From: Nitrospinota bacterium | Lineage (GTDB): Bacteria; 2-12-FULL-45-22; JACOWJ01 | DNA: 6,340 bases | Assembly (NCBI GenBank): GCA_016176845.1 | Contig: JACOWJ010000040.1 | Location: 1-6,340, forward strand | Direction: 5' to 3' | Shown: piece after piece, positions 1 to 5,483 of the stretch | Layout of the letters: every line of letters begins with the position of its first letter | Numbering within the stretch: the stretch's first letter is position 1 | Translations under genes and position numbers: made by a program | Notes under the pieces: generated by a model | The model's input: only the letters and a program-made list of their open reading frames with translations | What the model was told of the DNA's origin: nothing | The model's database searches: none

Positions 1-44
1 AAACCGTTAAAATCATCCTCAAAATCGAATGGGAGGGAACGCCG

Positions 45-1196
45 ATGCCTGTCTCCTTTGACCTCAGTTCGGAGCAGCTGGCCCTTCAGAAGCGCGTCAG
101 AGAGTTTGCCCGCGAGGAGATTCTCCCCCGGGCCGCCGAGATCGACGAGAAGGACGAGTTCCCCGAGGATCTGCTGAAGAAGCTTTACACCCCCCCCACC
201 CAGTTCATCCCGGCCGCCATCCCCAAGGCGTATGGGGGGCCGGGGATGGGCAAGATGGAGTTCTGCATCGTCATGGAGGAGCTGGCTTACGCCAGCGCGG
301 CCTGCTCCACCCTGGTGGAGCTGCTGGCCCTGGCCAGCGGGCCGATCATCCTGGCGGCCGGCGAGGAGTTGAAGCGCAAATACCTGCCGCGCATCGCCAC
401 GGGCGAGATCCTGCCCGCCATCAACATGACCGAGCCGGAGGCGGGCTCGGATGCGGCCGGTATCACCACCACGGCCACCAGGGAGGGCGACGACTACGTC
501 CTCAACGGCATGAAGCGCTACATTAGCTATGCCGACCGGGCCCACGTCTTCTCCACCTCGGTGAAGACCGATCCCTCCAGGGGCTCCAAAGGGATCAGCC
601 TCATCCTGGTCGAGAAGGGGGCGGCGGGCTTCACCACCGAGACGCCCATCCGGTGCATGGGGCTCCGGGGGCACAAGGCTTACTACATGAAGTTCGAGAA
701 CTGCCGGGTGCCCCGCGCCAACCTGGTGGGAGAGGAGGGGAGAGGGCTGAGCTACCTGATGAAGACCCTGGACGGCACCCGCCTCACCCTGGGGGCGGGC
801 TACGTGGGCCTGGCCAGGGCCGCCTTCGACCTGGGGATCCAGTTCACCAAGGAGCGCAAGACCTTCGGGCGGCCCCTCATGGAGAATCAGGCCATCAGCT
901 TTCCCATGGCCGAGCTGGCCGCCGAGATCGAGGCCTCCCGGCTCTTGACTTACAAGGCCGCCTGGATGGACGACCAGGGCCTGCCCCATACCAAAGAGAC
1001 CTCCATCGCCAAGTTTTACGCGGCCGATATGGTGGTCAAGGTAACCGGCAGCGTCGTCTCCTTCATGGGCGGCTGGGGCTGCACCGACGAGTACCCTGCC
1101 GAGCGCTACTATCGGGATGCCAAGACCTGGATCTTCGCCCAGGGGACCCCGCTGATTCAGCGGCTGATCGTGTCCCGGGAGATCTATAAGGATTAA
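45..1196 (+). CDS. acyl-CoA dehydrogenase family flavoprotein lacking the usual catalytic glutamate
   Basis: A full-length FAD-dependent acyl-CoA dehydrogenase of 383 residues, the normal size for the family, cytoplasmic. The helical N-terminal domain is followed by the flavin/substrate motif NMTEPEAGSDAAG (127-139), the beta-domain motif GMKRYISYADRA (155-166), the RKTFGRPLMENQAI signature (271-284) and the C-terminal GGWGCTDEYPAERYYRDAK (342-360). The start is supported by GGGAGGG at 31-37, seven bases before ATG. The family takes a proton and a hydride from acyl-CoA, usually passing electrons to ETF. The catalytic Glu of MCAD/SCAD-type enzymes lies in an EGT motif; here it reads AQGT, giving Gln366 (codon CAG, 1140-1142). 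The alternative base position used by isovaleryl- and long-chain enzymes is Thr245 here (LDGTRLT). Acidic Glu92 falls at the substrate-pocket position of MCAD Glu99. As first gene before a dehydratase/reductase pair it probably handles the same acyl-CoA. The family is certain; the substrate is unknown. Confidence 0.95.
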   Translation: MPVSFDLSSEQLALQKRVREFAREEILPRAAEIDEKDEFPEDLLKKLYTPPTQFIPAAIPKAYGGPGMGKMEFCIVMEELAYASAACSTLVELLALASGPIILAAGEELKRKYLPRIATGEILPAINMTEPEAGSDAAGITTTATREGDDYVLNGMKRYISYADRAHVFSTSVKTDPSRGSKGISLILVEKGAAGFTTETPIRCMGLRGHKAYYMKFENCRVPRANLVGEEGRGLSYLMKTLDGTRLTLGAGYVGLARAAFDLGIQFTKERKTFGRPLMENQAISFPMAELAAEIEASRLLTYKAAWMDDQGLPHTKETSIAKFYAADMVVKVTGSVVSFMGGWGCTDEYPAERYYRDAKTWIFAQGTPLIQRLIVSREIYKD

Positions 1197-1227
1197 GGAT
1201 GATCAAGAAAGAAGGAGGCACCACGCC

Positions 1228-2358
1228 ATGGAACAGACCTTGAACCAGATCTTTAACCTTGTCACCGACCCTTATACGGGCATCGCCGCGTGGAAGGAGC
1301 GCCTCCAGAAGAAGGTTGTCGGCTGTATGCCCATGCACCTGCCGGAGGAGCTGGTCCATGCCGCCGGCCTGCAGCCGGTGGTCCTCTGGAGGAGCAACGA
1401 GCCCGTCACCCTGGGCCATGCCCACGTTTACACCTTCAACTGCGGCCTGACCCGCAGCGTGGTGGACGATGCGGTGAAGGGGAAATTGGCCGTGCTGGAC
1501 GGGATCATCACTTATGACCTCTGCCTCCAGGCCCGCGAGCTTCCTTTCATCATCAACCGCAATGCCCCCCCGGCCTACCTGGAGACGGTCTATATCCCGG
1601 GGCCCGTTACCGCCCCGGTCTACAAGGACTTCCTGCTGGAGAACTTCCGGAACCTTAAAGCGAGCCTGGAGAAGTTCAGCGGTCAGACGATGACGCAGGA
1701 CGCCCTGCGGCAGTCCATCGCCCTCTACAACCGGCAGCGCGGGCTGCTGCGGCAGCTCTATGCGCTGCGACGCCAGACCCCCGGCCTCATCCGGGCCAAG
1801 GAGATGTTGGCGATCGTCCAGTCGGGGATGCTGATGCCCAAGGAGGAGCACATCCCGCTCCTGGAGAACTTGATCGCCGAACTGCCCAAGCGGACGGTCT
1901 CCTCCGGCAAGAAGGCCCGGGTGGTCCTGTCCGGCTGCATGTGCCAGACGCCCCGCTTCGATCTGCTCGACCTGATCGAGGAGGAGGGGATGGCGGTGAT
2001 CGATGACGAGATCTATGTCGGAGGCCGCTACTTCTTCCACGATGTGGCCGAGACCGGGGACCCATTGGAGGCCCTGGCCGAGCGCTACCTGAATCGCACC
2101 ATCCCCTGTCCCACCAAGGTGGACTGGACGAACCATTGGGGCGATTACCTGGTGGACTGGGTCGGGCAGCAGAAGGCCCAGGGGGTGGTCACGCTGCTGG
2201 TCAAGTTCTGCCCTCCCCACCTGTGCTATTACCCCGATGTGAAGAAGCGGCTGGCCAATGCAAATATCCCCGAGGTGATGTTGGAGGTGGAGCACGAGGT
2301 GGTTTCACTGGAACAGGTTCGAACCCGGTTGCAGGCCTTTGTGGAAGAGATTCGATAA
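1228..2358 (+). CDS. 2-hydroxyacyl-CoA dehydratase / benzoyl-CoA reductase family subunit, BcrC/BadD/BzdN-like
   Basis: A 376-residue iron-sulfur subunit of the 2-hydroxyacyl-CoA dehydratase D-component superfamily, close in size to the smaller catalytic subunit of class I benzoyl-CoA reductases. Visible landmarks are VGCMPMHLPEELVHAAGLQP (31-50), FNCGLTRSVVDDA (70-82), DGIITYDLCLQARELPFI (91-108), SGCMCQTPRFD (235-245) and LVKFCPPHLCYYPDVKKRL (324-342). By position Cys72, Cys99 and Cys328 are the likely [4Fe-4S] ligands. The usual TCD triplet of the family is DLC here, so the Asp after the second cysteine is missing. The family forms heterodimers that receive one electron at very low potential from an ATP-driven activator and then dehydrate a 2-hydroxyacyl-CoA or reduce an aromatic ring. 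A strong AAGGAGG at 1212-1218 sits nine bases before ATG, and the gap after the acyl-CoA dehydrogenase is 31 bp, so the two are probably co-transcribed. Whether it is a dehydratase or a reductase cannot be decided here. Confidence 0.92.
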   Translation: MEQTLNQIFNLVTDPYTGIAAWKERLQKKVVGCMPMHLPEELVHAAGLQPVVLWRSNEPVTLGHAHVYTFNCGLTRSVVDDAVKGKLAVLDGIITYDLCLQARELPFIINRNAPPAYLETVYIPGPVTAPVYKDFLLENFRNLKASLEKFSGQTMTQDALRQSIALYNRQRGLLRQLYALRRQTPGLIRAKEMLAIVQSGMLMPKEEHIPLLENLIAELPKRTVSSGKKARVVLSGCMCQTPRFDLLDLIEEEGMAVIDDEIYVGGRYFFHDVAETGDPLEALAERYLNRTIPCPTKVDWTNHWGDYLVDWVGQQKAQGVVTLLVKFCPPHLCYYPDVKKRLANANIPEVMLEVEHEVVSLEQVRTRLQAFVEEIR

Positions 2359-2368
2359 AGAAGCCTAA

Positions 2369-2441
2369 AAGCAGTCAGCCATTCGCCATGGGCCGAAAAG
2401 GGGCTTTTGGCTGATCGATGACTGCCGGCGGCTGATTGCTT
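2369..2441 (+). repeat. nested, competing inverted repeats before the second dehydratase/reductase subunit
   Basis: The 97-bp spacer between the two subunit genes is full of complementary arms. AAGCAGTCAGCC (2369-2380) faces GGCTGATTGCTT (2430-2441), 12 bp with one position that would be G-U in RNA. GCAGTCA (2371-2377) can instead pair with TGACTGC (2419-2425), and a further GGCTGA copy lies at 2409-2414. An inner hairpin GCCGAAAAG/CTTTTGGC with one bulge spans about 2392-2410. The outer arm ends directly before the ribosome binding site AGGGAG (2442-2447). There is no U-run after it, so it is not a standard terminator. Alternatives are an mRNA stability element or a decayed repeat of the GCTGAT-rich intergenic kind. 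Confidence 0.65.
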
Positions 2442-2455
2442 AGGGAGAGTGACCG

Positions 2456-3742
2456 ATGGAAATGGAAAGAGAAAAAAGGGAAGAGAAGCCCAAATATAAG
2501 TTCAACCGGCTGGAGACGCTCAAGCTCATCGGCCCCTGGGTCGATGCCCACTGGGACGGCCTGCGGGTCGCCAAGAAGGAGGGAAAGAAGGTGGCCTGGA
2601 GCATGGGCCCCCTGTTCCCCATCGCCTACGCCATGGATATCCCCTGCCACTTCCACGCGGGCTACGCGGCTTACTGTGGCGGGAGAAAGGGCGTTCCCCC
2701 CCTGTTGGAGGCGGCCGAGGCCGAGGGCCACATCCTCGACGCCTGCTCGTATCACCGGCTCCACATGGGGGTCATTTCCGCCATTGAGAAGAAGCTCCCC
2801 ATCCGGGAAGAGGTGATGCTGCCCACGCCGGACATCGTCCTGAGCGCCCGGCTGTGCACGGAGCACACCCACCAGAGCGACGCCATCTACCGACACCTGA
2901 AGGTTCCCACCATCGCGATCGATATCATTCCCGCCCACCGGGAATCCGACTTCAAGATGCTGGAGAACTACACCAAGCGGCAGCTCACGGAGGTGGCGAT
3001 CCCCTTCCTGGAGGACTTCTGCGGGCGCAAGTTCGACTATGATCGGCTGAGCGAGCTGCTGGCGGTGCTGAAGAAGGCTTCCGAGATCCGGAACGAGTGC
3101 TGGAAGTTCTTCGAGCTGGTCCCGTCACCCTGGACGCTATGGGACTGGGGGGTCAGCATTGCCCCGGTCTTCTATTTGATGGGGCAGCCGAAGACGGTGG
3201 ATTACTTCCAGCAGCTCAAGGCGGAGCTGCAGCAGCGGGTCGATCAGGGCATCGGGGCGGTCCACCCACAGGAGAATTTCCGGGTCTACTGGGACGGCTG
3301 GGTCCCCTGGTCCTTCCTGGGTCCCATCAGCCGCAAGCTCCTCTCCTTCGGCGCCAACCCCATCGTGGGCAAGTATCCGTGGGAGTTCTTCCCCCATCCC
3401 GAGGGGATCGACCCCAACCGACCTATCGACTCGATCGTGGAGCAGTGGTACAGCTACATGATGTCCACCCGCAGCTCCCCCGAGTTCGCCCTGCCCTTCA
3501 TCGAGGAGTCCGTGGAGAAGTACCATTTGGACGGCATGATCATGTTTGCTTCCCGCACCTGCCGGCTGTGGAACCTGGGCGAGCAGGACATTATCGACGA
3601 GATCGAGCGAAAGTATGGCATCCCCGGGGTGGTGCTCGAGGCCGACATGATTGACCCCAAGTTCTTCTCCGAGGGCCAGATCGACACCCGGCTGCAGGCC
3701 CTCTTCGAGATGATGGAGGCGCGGAAACGGCGACGGCGGTAA
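2456..3742 (+). CDS. 2-hydroxyacyl-CoA dehydratase / benzoyl-CoA reductase family subunit, BcrB/BadE/BzdO-like
   Basis: A 428-residue partner of the preceding subunit, in the size range of BcrB/BadE-type subunits. The first 15 residues are highly charged and probably disordered. Landmarks are GYAAYCGGRKGVPPLLEAAE (69-88), ILDACSYHRLHMGV (93-106), LSARLCTEHTHQSDAIYRHL (129-148), FRVYWDGWVPW (275-285), LDGMIMFASRTCRLWNLG (358-375) and a C-terminal EADMIDPKFFSEGQIDTRLQ (395-414), typical of the family. Cys97, Cys134 and Cys369 occupy the three conserved ligand positions for a [4Fe-4S] cluster, so this subunit looks competent. It should dimerise with the upstream subunit to form the two-cluster catalytic unit. 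GGGAG at 2443-2447, eight bases before ATG, supports the start. The 97-bp gap upstream is larger than that before the first subunit and holds inverted repeats, so the ratio of the two subunits may be tuned there. The C-terminus ends in a run of arginines (RKRRRR). Confidence 0.92.
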   Translation: MEMEREKREEKPKYKFNRLETLKLIGPWVDAHWDGLRVAKKEGKKVAWSMGPLFPIAYAMDIPCHFHAGYAAYCGGRKGVPPLLEAAEAEGHILDACSYHRLHMGVISAIEKKLPIREEVMLPTPDIVLSARLCTEHTHQSDAIYRHLKVPTIAIDIIPAHRESDFKMLENYTKRQLTEVAIPFLEDFCGRKFDYDRLSELLAVLKKASEIRNECWKFFELVPSPWTLWDWGVSIAPVFYLMGQPKTVDYFQQLKAELQQRVDQGIGAVHPQENFRVYWDGWVPWSFLGPISRKLLSFGANPIVGKYPWEFFPHPEGIDPNRPIDSIVEQWYSYMMSTRSSPEFALPFIEESVEKYHLDGMIMFASRTCRLWNLGEQDIIDEIERKYGIPGVVLEADMIDPKFFSEGQIDTRLQALFEMMEARKRRRR

Positions 3743-3747
3743 AATGA

Positions 3748-3782
3748 GGGAACAGGGGATAGGGAACAGGGGATAGGGGATA
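3748..3782 (+). repeat. five tandem heptamers, GGGRAYA type, with G-quadruplex pattern
   Basis: Five seven-base units follow each other without a gap: GGGAACA, GGGGATA, GGGAACA, GGGGATA, GGGGATA. The first four form a perfect 14-bp tandem pair (3748-3761 and 3762-3775). The tract begins five bases after the stop codon of the upstream gene (3740-3742). Its G-runs of three to four bases with loops of three to four bases fit the canonical G-quadruplex pattern in the sense (mRNA-like) strand. Confidence 0.9.
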
Positions 3783-3849
3783 GGAGAGAAGAATCGCCTG
3801 TTGCTCAAGTCGCCCTGTCGATGTGTCCCCCTCCGGCAAATCGCTCCAT

Positions 3850-3993
3850 TCTGGAGGGCTTCGAAAACTTCCCGAGTGAGCTTTGCATGATGGCGAAGGG
3901 TCCTTGTCCCCTGTCCCCTAATCTGGAGGGCTTCGAGAACTTCCCGGGTGAGCCTGGTACGATGGCGAAGGATCCCTGTCCCCTGTAACCTGT
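3850..3993. repeat. two imperfect 72-bp direct repeats
   Basis: Copy one begins at 3850 and copy two at 3922, both opening with TCTGGAGGGCTTCGA. By hand count 57 of the first 65 positions match. The differences cluster in the middle (3882-3888 against 3954-3960) and are mostly transitions. Each copy ends in TGTCCCC heptamers. A weak CTTCG...CGAAG inverted pair lies in each copy (for example 3859-3863 with 3894-3898). No conserved reading frame is evident. They are probably members of a dispersed intergenic repeat family, which a self-search of the genome would show. Confidence 0.85.
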
Positions 3994-4004
3994 CCCCTGT
4001 AACC
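3974..4004 (-). repeat. heptamer tract in inverted orientation, TGTCCCCTGTAACC x2
   Basis: A perfect 14-bp tandem duplication (3977-3990 and 3991-4004). Read on the minus strand it is GGTTACA GGGGACA GGTTACA GGGGACA, so it keeps the seven-base period of the tract at 3748-3782 but in opposite orientation. A two-unit version also occurs at 3905-3918. The tract stops a few bases before the activator ribosome binding site. Confidence 0.85.
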
Positions 4005-4008
4005 TAAA

Positions 4009-4013
4009 AAGGA
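4009..4013 (+). promoter_or_regulatory. ribosome binding site deciding the activator start
   Basis: AAGGA at 4009-4013 lies five bases before ATG 4019 but overlaps ATG 4013. This favours the second ATG, giving a protein beginning MPEIYAGIDVGS, which is also the usual N-terminal length for this family. Confidence 0.7.
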
Positions 4014-4018
4014 TGAAC

Positions 4019-4801
4019 ATGCCTGAGATTTATGCCGGCATCGACGTAGGTTCCCTGTGCACGAAGGTGGTGATCCTGGATGCCGGGCGAAACGTCCTCT
4101 CTTCGCATATCCTGCGGAGCGGGGGGCACTACCAGGGGGCGGCCGAGGCCGCCTTCTCCGGGGCACTGGAGTCGGCTGGACTTCGGATCAAAGAGATCAG
4201 CTTTCTGGTCTCCACCGGCTATGGGCGGGCCCGGGTCACCTTCTCCGACACCCACGTGACCGAGATCACCTGCCATGCCCGGGGGGCGAAGCATCTCTTT
4301 CCCCATGTCCACACCGTGATCGACATCGGGGGACAGGACAGCAAGGTGATCTACGTCAACGACGAGGGCCGGCCCAAGAACTTCGTCATGAACGACAAGT
4401 GCGCCGCCGGGACCGGCCGGTTTCTGGAGGTGATGGCGGGGGCCCTGGAGGTGAGCCTGCAGGAGATGGCGGAGCTCTCCTTCCACGCCCAGGGGGAGAG
4501 CGAGGTGAGCAACATGTGCACCGTCTTTGCAGAGTCGGAGGTCATCTCGCTGTTGGCCCAGGGGACGGAGAAGGCCGACATCGCCGCCGCCATCTTCCGC
4601 TCCATCGCCCGGCGGATCACGGGGCTGGTGGGAAAGCTGGGGCTGAAGGAGCCGGTGGTGATGACGGGCGGGGTGGCCAAAAACCCGGGGATGGTGCGAG
4701 CCCTGGAGGAGAAGCTGCGCACGACCCTTCTCATTCCCCCCGAGCCCCAGATCATGGGGGCCTATGGGGCCGCCTTGATCGCGGCGGAGCAATCCGATTG
4801 A
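4019..4801 (+). CDS. ATP-dependent activator (BadF/BadG/BcrA/BcrD/HgdC family) of the dehydratase/reductase
   Basis: A 260-residue ASKHA-fold ATPase of the short, HgdC-like type. Visible in order: phosphate-1 motif AGIDVGS (6-12), phosphate-2 motif DIGGQDSK (102-109), NDKCAAGTGRFLE (125-137) with Cys128, MCTVFAESEVISL (166-178) with Cys167, adenosine motif TGGVAKNPG (216-224) and GAYGAAL near the end. Cys128 and Cys167 each open a helix and by family knowledge bind one [4Fe-4S] cluster between two monomers, the helix-cluster-helix architecture. The protein accepts an electron from ferredoxin or flavodoxin and injects it into the dehydratase/reductase on ATP hydrolysis. Only one ATPase gene is present, pointing to a homodimer as in 2-hydroxyacyl-CoA dehydratases rather than the two different ATPase subunits of benzoyl-CoA reductases. 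ATG 4013 would add MN but lies on the ribosome binding site. The stop overlaps the next start. Confidence 0.95.
   Translation: MPEIYAGIDVGSLCTKVVILDAGRNVLSSHILRSGGHYQGAAEAAFSGALESAGLRIKEISFLVSTGYGRARVTFSDTHVTEITCHARGAKHLFPHVHTVIDIGGQDSKVIYVNDEGRPKNFVMNDKCAAGTGRFLEVMAGALEVSLQEMAELSFHAQGESEVSNMCTVFAESEVISLLAQGTEKADIAAAIFRSIARRITGLVGKLGLKEPVVMTGGVAKNPGMVRALEEKLRTTLLIPPEPQIMGAYGAALIAAEQSD
4786..4789 (+). promoter_or_regulatory. ribosome binding site for the TTG-started PHP gene
   Basis: GGAG at 4786-4789, inside the end of the activator gene, sits eight bases before TTG 4798. It supports a TTG start that overlaps the activator TGA by four bases (TTGA, 4798-4801) and hence translational coupling. 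Confidence 0.6.
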
Positions 4802-5406
4802 AGCTTAAGCTGGATCTGCACACCCACTGCCTGGAGGCCGTCAACTTCGCCCGCCCCGAGCCCAAGACGGTCCGAAGGATACTCGAGGCCGTTCAAGCCG
4901 CGGGGCTGGATGGGATCGCCATCACCGACCATGCCGAGATCGGCGATGGCTTCGCCTACGCGGCCCGGGAGGTCGTCGAGCGCCACTTTCCCGGGGAGAT
5001 CCTGGTCATCCCGGGGCGAGAGCTGCGCTGGCGCACCCATCACCTCGTTGAGCTCGACCTGCCCGAGGGTCTCACCTTTCGCTTCCTGGCGCATCCGGGA
5101 AGGGACCTCTCGGCCTGGGATGGCTGCGTGGAGCGGATCCGAGAACCTTCCGGAGTGGCGGGTTTCCAGGCCGCCCCCATTCTCCCCAATTCGCCTCCTC
5201 ATCCAGGGTTTCCGGATAGTCCGCGGGAGAAGCTCCACGGCCTGGAGATCGAGAACGGCAACCAGACCATCGACCGGGCGAGAGTCCTGGCCTTTGCACA
5301 GCGCCACGGGCTCCTGCTCCTCTCGAACAGCGATGCCCACAGCCTCTCCGACATTGGAAACCACTACACCGAGACCTCCCTGGAAGAGCTCTGCGCTTAC
5401 ATCTGA
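4798..5406 (+). CDS. PHP-domain metal-dependent hydrolase, TTG start, coupled to the activator gene
   Basis: A 202-residue protein made almost entirely of one PHP domain, the fold of histidinol-phosphatase-like phosphoesterases. Metal-site motifs appear in order: DLHTH (His8, His10), ITDHAEIGD (Asp44, His45), GREL (Glu75), FLAHPGRD (His99) and SNSDAHSLSDIG (Asp179, His181), so the site looks complete and should bind two or three divalent metals. Family members hydrolyse phosphate esters or related substrates; the substrate here is unknown. There is no in-frame ATG anywhere in the domain. The frame stays open far upstream within the activator gene, but DLHTH requires a start just before it, and TTG 4798 with GGAG gives exactly that. 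Residues about 117-143 are rich in Pro and resemble no PHP motif, so they may be an insertion or a pair of compensating frameshifts. A link to acyl-CoA metabolism is suggested only by coupling. The cytoplasm is its likely site. Confidence 0.88.
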   Translation: MKLKLDLHTHCLEAVNFARPEPKTVRRILEAVQAAGLDGIAITDHAEIGDGFAYAAREVVERHFPGEILVIPGRELRWRTHHLVELDLPEGLTFRFLAHPGRDLSAWDGCVERIREPSGVAGFQAAPILPNSPPHPGFPDSPREKLHGLEIENGNQTIDRARVLAFAQRHGLLLLSNSDAHSLSDIGNHYTETSLEELCAYI

Positions 5407-5441
5407 GTTTCCTTCTTTGCCCGCCCCCCTCTAACGATGGA

Positions 5442-5483
5442 TCAGACATCTCCAACCTGTTGGATCGGTCCAAGATGAGGCAT
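5442..5483 (-). pseudogene. hicA: hicA toxin relic, 13 codons
   Basis: ATG 5483-5481 overlaps the hicB stop by one base (TAATG), the usual coupling of hicBA pairs. The peptide reads MPHLGPIQQVGDV and ends at TGA 5444-5442. From memory, HicA toxins paired with this HicB type begin MPKLGPI followed by a helix and a GGKH-like motif, about 70-80 residues in all. Only the first seven or eight codons match; the rest is gone, and the sequence beyond has the GC-rich character of the neighbouring operon. The toxin is therefore very probably absent. The shortness of the match limits certainty. Confidence 0.6.

Larger units (their letters stand above)
3743..4018. other. non-coding spacer inside the operon, filled with repeats
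   Basis: This gap of about 276 bp separates the second catalytic subunit from its activator gene, where most related operons are tightly packed. I see no credible gene in it. Reading frames that cross it on the minus strand only translate the repeats. It holds a plus-strand heptamer tract (3748-3782), a plain stretch (3783-3849), two 72-bp direct repeats (3850-3993) and minus-strand heptamers that run almost to the activator ribosome binding site. No clear sigma-70 promoter was found. Confidence 0.8.

Noticed and set aside
1-44. End of an upstream gene (TAA at 8-10) or an earlier start for the acyl-CoA dehydrogenase
   Set aside because: Too little sequence to recognise a gene; the good GGGAGGG before ATG 45 supports that start although the frame is open to the window edge.
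777-782. Isovaleryl-type alternative catalytic Glu in the acyl-CoA dehydrogenase
   Set aside because: The matching residue is Thr245 (LDGTRLT), not Glu, so this does not explain the missing base at position 366.
1063-2295. Long open frame on the minus strand (410 codons) opposite the first dehydratase/reductase subunit
   Set aside because: It is antisense to a gene with clear cysteine motifs, has low-complexity Leu/Gly/His-rich translation and no recognisable motif; a result of high GC.
3850-3993. CRISPR-like array
   Set aside because: Only two copies, directly abutting with no unique spacers, and imperfect; not a CRISPR.
3805-4020. Minus-strand 71-codon frame with repeated GKFSKPSR
   Set aside because: The peptide repeat is simply the translation of the two 72-bp DNA repeats and crosses the heptamer tracts; the differences between copies do not favour silent positions.
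4057-4797. Upstream extension of the PHP reading frame inside the activator gene
   Set aside because: The translation is Gly/Arg-rich shadow sequence; the PHP fold starts at DLHTH just after TTG 4798.
5451-5464. TCCAAC-CT-GTTGGA palindrome as a terminator between the convergent genes
   Set aside because: Loop of two bases, short stem and no following T-run on either strand; it also overlaps the hicA relic codons.
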